Shown here one piece after another: positions 6,618-9,324 of a stretch of 9,324 nucleotides of DNA. Source of the stretch: JACQFZ01 sp036381895 (GTDB taxonomy: Bacteria; Pseudomonadota; Gammaproteobacteria; Acidiferrobacterales; Sulfurifustaceae). The stretch is from assembly GCA_036381895.1 (NCBI GenBank), contig DASVBY010000012.1:1-9324 (forward strand), read 5' to 3'. The notes below the pieces were generated by a model, which did no database searches, had not been told where the DNA came from, and saw nothing but the letters and a program-made list of their open reading frames with translations. How positions within the stretch are numbered: position 1 is the stretch's first letter; each line of letters begins with the position of its first letter. The translations under genes were made by a program, and so were the position numbers.

Positions 6618-7550
6618 TCAGGAGACGTAGATATTCTGATTATGCCATTCGAGAAATTCTTTCGACGGCTGCTCGAAACGATTCGAAGGCAGAGTGCGCA
6701 ACTCCTTGCCGTGATAAGCGTAGTACTCCCGCCCGTTTTCGTACTCTTCCTTGATCTTCCGGCTCACCTCGACACGCAAGTCGGGCGTCACGGTTAGATA
6801 CCCCTTATCGAACAGCTTATGCAGATCCGAACGAAGCAGGAGACCATTCCTGACCGAGTGCGGGCCGGACCGAGCGTACGGTTTGATGTGCGCGGCCTCG
6901 AGAACCGGCAAGGTTCGCTCACCGGTTATTGCGCAGCGCCGTTGATAAGCGTCGGTTACGAGGATGCGGAAAGCGCCCTGGCCCAGCCTGCCCCTCACCA
7001 AGTACTCCGGCCGCTCCTCCCCCACCTTCTCGTCTGTTTCGTCCTGCTGCCAAAGGCCTAGGAGCTGGAGATTTCGTTGTACCGCCTTCCAGAGAGAAGC
7101 ACCCGGCTCGCTTTCGGAATCGTAGCTTTTCCCCTGAACGATGTTGGGCGCCCAGTCCGTTGGAACCGGTATCCACATTGGCTCCGGAAAGAAAAACGGT
7201 GCAGCGAGAACGTTACACCCGATAACGGGGTCCGGTTGCAGCCGCTCGCTCCCGCCTCGCTCGCGGTACTTTCTGATCCGCGTCAGGAACTCGGCCATAT
7301 CTCGTACCCCGTTCTTGTCGCCGAACGCCTCCCAGGCGAGCGAGCATGGCAGCGCGGAATACCGGACGAAAAAGCCTCCTCCGACAATGAAGTTGTTCGG
7401 GCTATGCAGCTTAAAAAGGAACGGTTCGCCAGGCCGGAGAGTACGAAACTCTCGACCCCCGCTTGGCTGCCAGAAGTTGACCTCGTCAGGCTGCCACGCC
7501 CGCAAGTACTCGAACCATCCCTTGTCCGTAACACCCACCCACAGCTTCAT
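6618..7550 (-). CDS. HNH endonuclease with N-terminal SRA/EVE-like (PUA superfamily) domain
   Basis: This 310-residue protein is a probable modification-dependent nuclease. Residues 1-130 (KLWVGVTDKGWFEYL, DEVNFWQPSG, PGEPFLFKLHSPNNFIVGGG, LAWEAFGDKNG) have the look of EVE/SRA-type readers of the PUA superfamily, which bind modified bases in DNA; this resembles the SRA part of ScoMcrA-like enzymes. Residues 131-185 form a linker. The HNH domain begins at LGQGAFRILVTDAYQRRCAITG (189-210) and contains PVLEAAHIKPYA with His221, NGLLLRSDLHKLFDKGYLTV with Asn235 and His244. All H-N-H positions are intact. The ATG at 7550 has GAGGG about 12 nt upstream and GGCAGG directly before it, so the ribosome binding site is not ideal. 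It is the first gene of the two-gene HNH unit, and a tandem 15-bp repeat lies 30-59 nt upstream of its start. Whether the reader sees 5-methylcytosine or another mark cannot be told from sequence. Confidence 0.88.
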   Translation of the reverse strand: MKLWVGVTDKGWFEYLRAWQPDEVNFWQPSGGREFRTLRPGEPFLFKLHSPNNFIVGGGFFVRYSALPCSLAWEAFGDKNGVRDMAEFLTRIRKYRERGGSERLQPDPVIGCNVLAAPFFFPEPMWIPVPTDWAPNIVQGKSYDSESEPGASLWKAVQRNLQLLGLWQQDETDEKVGEERPEYLVRGRLGQGAFRILVTDAYQRRCAITGERTLPVLEAAHIKPYARSGPHSVRNGLLLRSDLHKLFDKGYLTVTPDLRVEVSRKIKEEYENGREYYAYHGKELRTLPSNRFEQPSKEFLEWHNQNIYVS

Positions 7551-7910
7551 CCTGCCGCTCTGCCCTCGCTATCGTTCTAGTTGTTGTTTACCTGGTTGTT
7601 GTCTACGTGCTTTGTACCTCTTCAGGCGCTCGAACAGCCCATCAGGGAGGCGGTTGCAAAGCGGGCAACCCCCTTAAGCGATCGTACTCCACCCGACTCT
7701 GCAGGGCCTAGAGCCTCGCGCGGTTCGGAGTTCCGCGGAGCGAGTCTGCTGCTCCCGGTGAACGGGGCTTGCAGCGACCGCGCGTCTGCGAAGCGACACG
7801 ACCTAGAGCGACAGGATGATGAGGGGAGGAGAAAGTATCCGAGGGCTTGGTGCTTTCTTGGTGCTCTCAGTGTTCTTGCGAGCGCGAGCCGCCTTGTTGA
7901 CTGGTGCACT
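7551..7910. other. Intergenic region upstream of the HNH operon, no gene recognised
   Basis: This 360-bp stretch lies between the HNH operon and the yidB terminator. Besides the tandem repeat at its left end, it holds a 102-codon minus-strand frame (7622-7930) whose product is Arg/Ser/Ala-rich and runs into the yidB terminator hairpin, so I do not call it a gene. I looked for a tRNA-like T-arm near 7729-7740 and found only an unsuitable 9-nt loop. Confidence 0.5.
7580..7609 (-). promoter_or_regulatory. Tandem 15-bp direct repeat upstream of the HNH operon
   Basis: On the minus strand CACGTAGACAACAAC (7609-7595) is followed without gap by CAGGTAAACAACAAC (7594-7580), 13 of 15 positions identical. 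The pair ends 29 nt before the ATG of the first HNH gene, where promoter elements and operators are expected. TAGACA in the first copy resembles a -35 box (5 of 6), but no good -10 box lies 16-18 nt further on. It is most likely a regulator binding site. Confidence 0.5.
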
Positions 7911-7944
7911 CGGAAAAGCACGGCGGCCACCGCCGTGGCCGCCG
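7911..7944 (-). terminator. Intrinsic terminator of yidB
   Basis: On the minus strand a perfect 10-bp GC stem (CGGCGGCCAC / GTGGCCGCCG, 7944-7921, loop GGCG) is followed by TGCTTTTCC. It begins 26 bp after the yidB stop codon, a classical Rho-independent terminator position. Confidence 0.85.
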
Positions 7945-7970
7945 CCGGAAGGACTGCGTCAGGGGTTCAA

Positions 7971-8390
7971 CTACGAGCCGAGGAAGCGGCTCGCGAGGCT
8001 CGAGAGCGTGCTGTTGGAGGCTTCGTTATCGGGTACCTGTCCGTCGGGAGTCAACTTATCGATGAGCTGCGGGAGGAAACTCGCGAGTCCTCCCGAGGCT
8101 TCCTGGTCCGATACGCCGGCCTGGCTTGCCACCTGATGCACCCGGTCCCGGCCGAGCACGTTTTGCACGTCGTCGCCCGAGATCTGCTTCTTTTCGCCGC
8201 CGGGCGAGATCCATGACTGCACGACGTCGCCGTACCCCTTCTGCTGAAACATTTGCATCAGTCCCTGGATGCCGCCGATGTCCTGGCTGCTCATCAGTTG
8301 CGCCGCTGCGCCGAGCAGCTTGTTGTTCCCTCCGCCGAACTGCCCGGCCAGCTGACCGATGCCCTGGCTCGCCTTGTCGAAGATGCCCAT
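7971..8390 (-). CDS. yidB: YidB family protein (DUF937)
   Basis: This 139-residue protein matches the YidB/DUF937 family, small soluble proteins of unknown function common in proteobacteria (E. coli YidB is about 130 residues). Features are the start MGIFDKASQGIGQLAGQFGG, the LMQMFQQKGYGDVVQSWIS segment (residues 44-62), the IS.DDVQNVLGRDRVHQVASQAG stretch (70-92) and the GGLASFLPQLIDKLTPDGQVP block (100-120), all typical of the family. The last ten residues, TLSSLASRFLGS-like, form a second amphipathic segment. Two adjacent ATG codons exist at 8393 and 8390. GGAGG at 8395-8399 lies only 2 nt before the first but 5 nt before the second, so 8390 is chosen. The gene is monocistronic, with its own strong terminator. 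No function can be deduced from context. Confidence 0.9.
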   Translation of the reverse strand: MGIFDKASQGIGQLAGQFGGGNNKLLGAAAQLMSSQDIGGIQGLMQMFQQKGYGDVVQSWISPGGEKKQISGDDVQNVLGRDRVHQVASQAGVSDQEASGGLASFLPQLIDKLTPDGQVPDNEASNSTLSSLASRFLGS

Positions 8391-8394
8391 CATT

Positions 8395-8399
8395 ACCTC
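8395..8399 (-). promoter_or_regulatory. yidB: Ribosome binding site of yidB
   Basis: GGAGG on the minus strand. Its 5-nt spacing to ATG 8390, against 2 nt to ATG 8393, decides the start. Confidence 0.75.
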
Positions 8400-8436
8400 C
8401 ATGAAGTAAGCCGAGGTGTGTTCGCGCGACTGTAGG

Positions 8437-8456
8437 GAAGCGAGCGTTTGCGCTTC
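8437..8456. repeat. Inverted repeat upstream of yidB
   Basis: GAAGCG (8437-8442) and CGCTTC (8451-8456) with an 8-nt loop, about 47 bp upstream of the yidB start. It overlaps the place where a promoter is expected; TACAGT on the minus strand just downstream could be a weak -10 box. Operator or leader hairpin, low certainty. Confidence 0.28.
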
Positions 8457-8495
8457 AGTAGGACAGTGCCCTAAGGACGTGGCGCGCTGCCGCCG

Positions 8496-8511
8496 GGGCA
8501 TGCCCTAGGGC
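8496..8511. repeat. Two overlapping 10-bp palindromes
   Basis: GGGCATGCCC (8496-8505) and GCCCTAGGGC (8502-8511) are both perfect and share GCCC, so only one hairpin can form at a time. A near copy of the second palindrome's left part, TGCCCTAAGG, lies at 8467-8476. Confidence 0.4.
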
Positions 8512-8729
8512 GCTCCGTGCGGTTGCCGACGGTTGCGGTTTGGCACCTCGAGCCCTGCGATCGAGCGCGCGTCTCGACAGAGGCCGAGCGGTATCAAAGC
8601 GCGGGCGCGACCGCGTACACCGCGCGAAACGACGCGAGCGAGTCGAACGGAGGTCGCGAGTGGTGAGAGCGCGCGATCTTACCCCGGCTTCGAAAAGCAG
8701 CCTGGTGCCGCGTCGCGTAAACTGACTGA

Positions 8730-9324
8730 ATGCTCACGGCGCTCTTTATCGTTCTGCTGGCGCTCGCCGCCGCCGTCGCGCTCGCGCGGCGGTATGGGTC
8801 GGTGCGATGGGCTGCGTTCACGCGAGAGCTGAACGACCGGCTGGAGGCGGCGCGAACGCCCGTGCAGCCGCGCGCCGTCGACTTCACCGAGCTCGCCGGC
8901 CTGCCCGCGGCGGTTCGGCGCTATTTCAGAGCGGCGCTCTGGGACGGCGCACCGATGGTGGCGCGCGTGCGCGTGCGGCACGTGGGCACGTTCAACATGC
9001 GCGAAAGCGAAGGGCGCTGGCGGCCGTTCGTTTCCGAGCAGGTGGTCGTCACCCGGCGGCCTGGCTTCGACTGGAACGCACGCATTGCGCTGGCGCCCGG
9101 CGTTCCAGTCTACGTGCACGATGCCTACCTCGCGGGCGAAGGTATCTTGCGCGCGGCGGTGCTCGGAATCGTCACCGTGGCCGATGTGCGCGGTACGGGC
9201 GTGCTCGCCGAGGGCGAGCTCATGCGCTTCCTCGCGGAAGCGGCGTGGTATCCGACGGCGCTGCTCCCGAGCCAGGGCGTGCGGTGGGAGGCGGCGGGTG
9301 AGCGCTCCGCGTACGCGACGCTCG
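8730..9324 (+). CDS. DUF6544-type protein with N-terminal membrane anchor (3' end outside window)
   Basis: The 198 codons present read as a DUF6544-type protein (some releases may name it DUF6920), a family of unknown function. Residues 1-19 are a hydrophobic helix, MLTALFIVLLALAAAVALA, followed by RR: a membrane anchor or uncleaved signal. Family-like blocks are LPAAVRRYFRAALWDG (58-73), RHVGTFNM (83-90), WRPFVSEQ (97-104), PGFDWNARIALAPGVPVYV (111-129), DAYLAGEG (131-138) and GELMRFLAEAAWYPTALLPS (162-181). The ATG is the first possible start because a TGA stop directly precedes it in frame (TGAATG). No Shine-Dalgarno site precedes it; a leaderless or weakly initiated message is possible. 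The C-terminal part lies past the window edge. The gene diverges from yidB, and nothing nearby suggests a role. Confidence 0.82.
   Translation, partial: MLTALFIVLLALAAAVALARRYGSVRWAAFTRELNDRLEAARTPVQPRAVDFTELAGLPAAVRRYFRAALWDGAPMVARVRVRHVGTFNMRESEGRWRPFVSEQVVVTRRPGFDWNARIALAPGVPVYVHDAYLAGEGILRAAVLGIVTVADVRGTGVLAEGELMRFLAEAAWYPTALLPSQGVRWEAAGERSAYATL

Larger units (their letters stand above)
8391..8729. other. Divergent spacer, yidB / DUF6544-type gene
   Basis: This spacer of 339 bp must hold promoters for yidB (leftward) and the DUF6544-type gene (rightward). Apart from the yidB ribosome binding site and the repeats listed, I recognise no gene. TAAACT at 8718-8723 could be a -10 box for the rightward gene, without a -35 match. 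Confidence 0.5.

Noticed and set aside
7725..7745. GGTTCGGAGTTCC resembling a tRNA T-arm
   Set aside because: The loop is 9 nt rather than 7, and no acceptor, D or anticodon arms can be built around it.
7622..7930. 102-codon minus-strand open frame between yidB and the HNH operon
   Set aside because: It starts inside the yidB terminator hairpin, has no ribosome binding site I can identify, and its composition is that of non-coding GC-rich sequence.
8679..9119. 146-codon minus-strand open frame over the DUF6544-type gene
   Set aside because: Shadow of the plus-strand gene, which shows family blocks throughout.

Overview
The window is high-GC bacterial DNA: sample lines run at about 72% GC in the housekeeping genes, and those genes are bounded by many long antisense open frames, as expected at this composition. 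The gene content (YqjM-type ene-reductase, TesB-like thioesterase, YidB, a DUF6544-type membrane-anchored protein, a stand-alone LigD-type polymerase with a LigC-type ligase) best fits a high-GC beta- or gammaproteobacterium. That assignment is inferred from gene content only.

Left block (1-1524, minus strand): a thioesterase gene followed 16 bp later by an Old Yellow Enzyme gene that runs off the left edge, probably one transcript. A 288-bp divergent spacer (1525-1812) with several inverted repeats separates it from the next block.

DNA repair block (1813-4204): a LigD-type primase-polymerase on the plus strand and a LigC-type ATP-dependent DNA ligase on the minus strand meet tail to tail, and their coding 3' ends overlap by 47 bp. 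In mycobacteria Prim-PolC and LigC form a gap-filling and sealing pair, so the two proteins here probably cooperate even though the genes are convergent. No Ku and no LigD phosphoesterase domain is present in the window.

Accessory block (4563 to about 7620): a DUF2971 protein on the plus strand, a short spacer with a hairpin terminator candidate, then two HNH endonuclease genes on the minus strand. The HNH genes abut exactly: the stop of the first is followed directly by the ATG of the second. Each has a different N-terminal domain that looks like a DNA-modification reader, one ScoMcrA sulfur-binding-domain-like and one SRA/EVE-like. This stretch has clearly lower GC (48-57% in sample lines). 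A tandem 15-bp repeat lies just upstream of the HNH operon. The best reading is a two-subunit, modification-dependent (type IV-like) restriction cassette acquired horizontally. It is the most interesting element in the window.

Right block (7911-9324): yidB on the minus strand with a strong intrinsic terminator, a divergent spacer with palindromes, and the 5' part of a DUF6544-type gene on the plus strand that runs off the right edge. No tRNA, rRNA, CRISPR array or insertion sequence was recognised.
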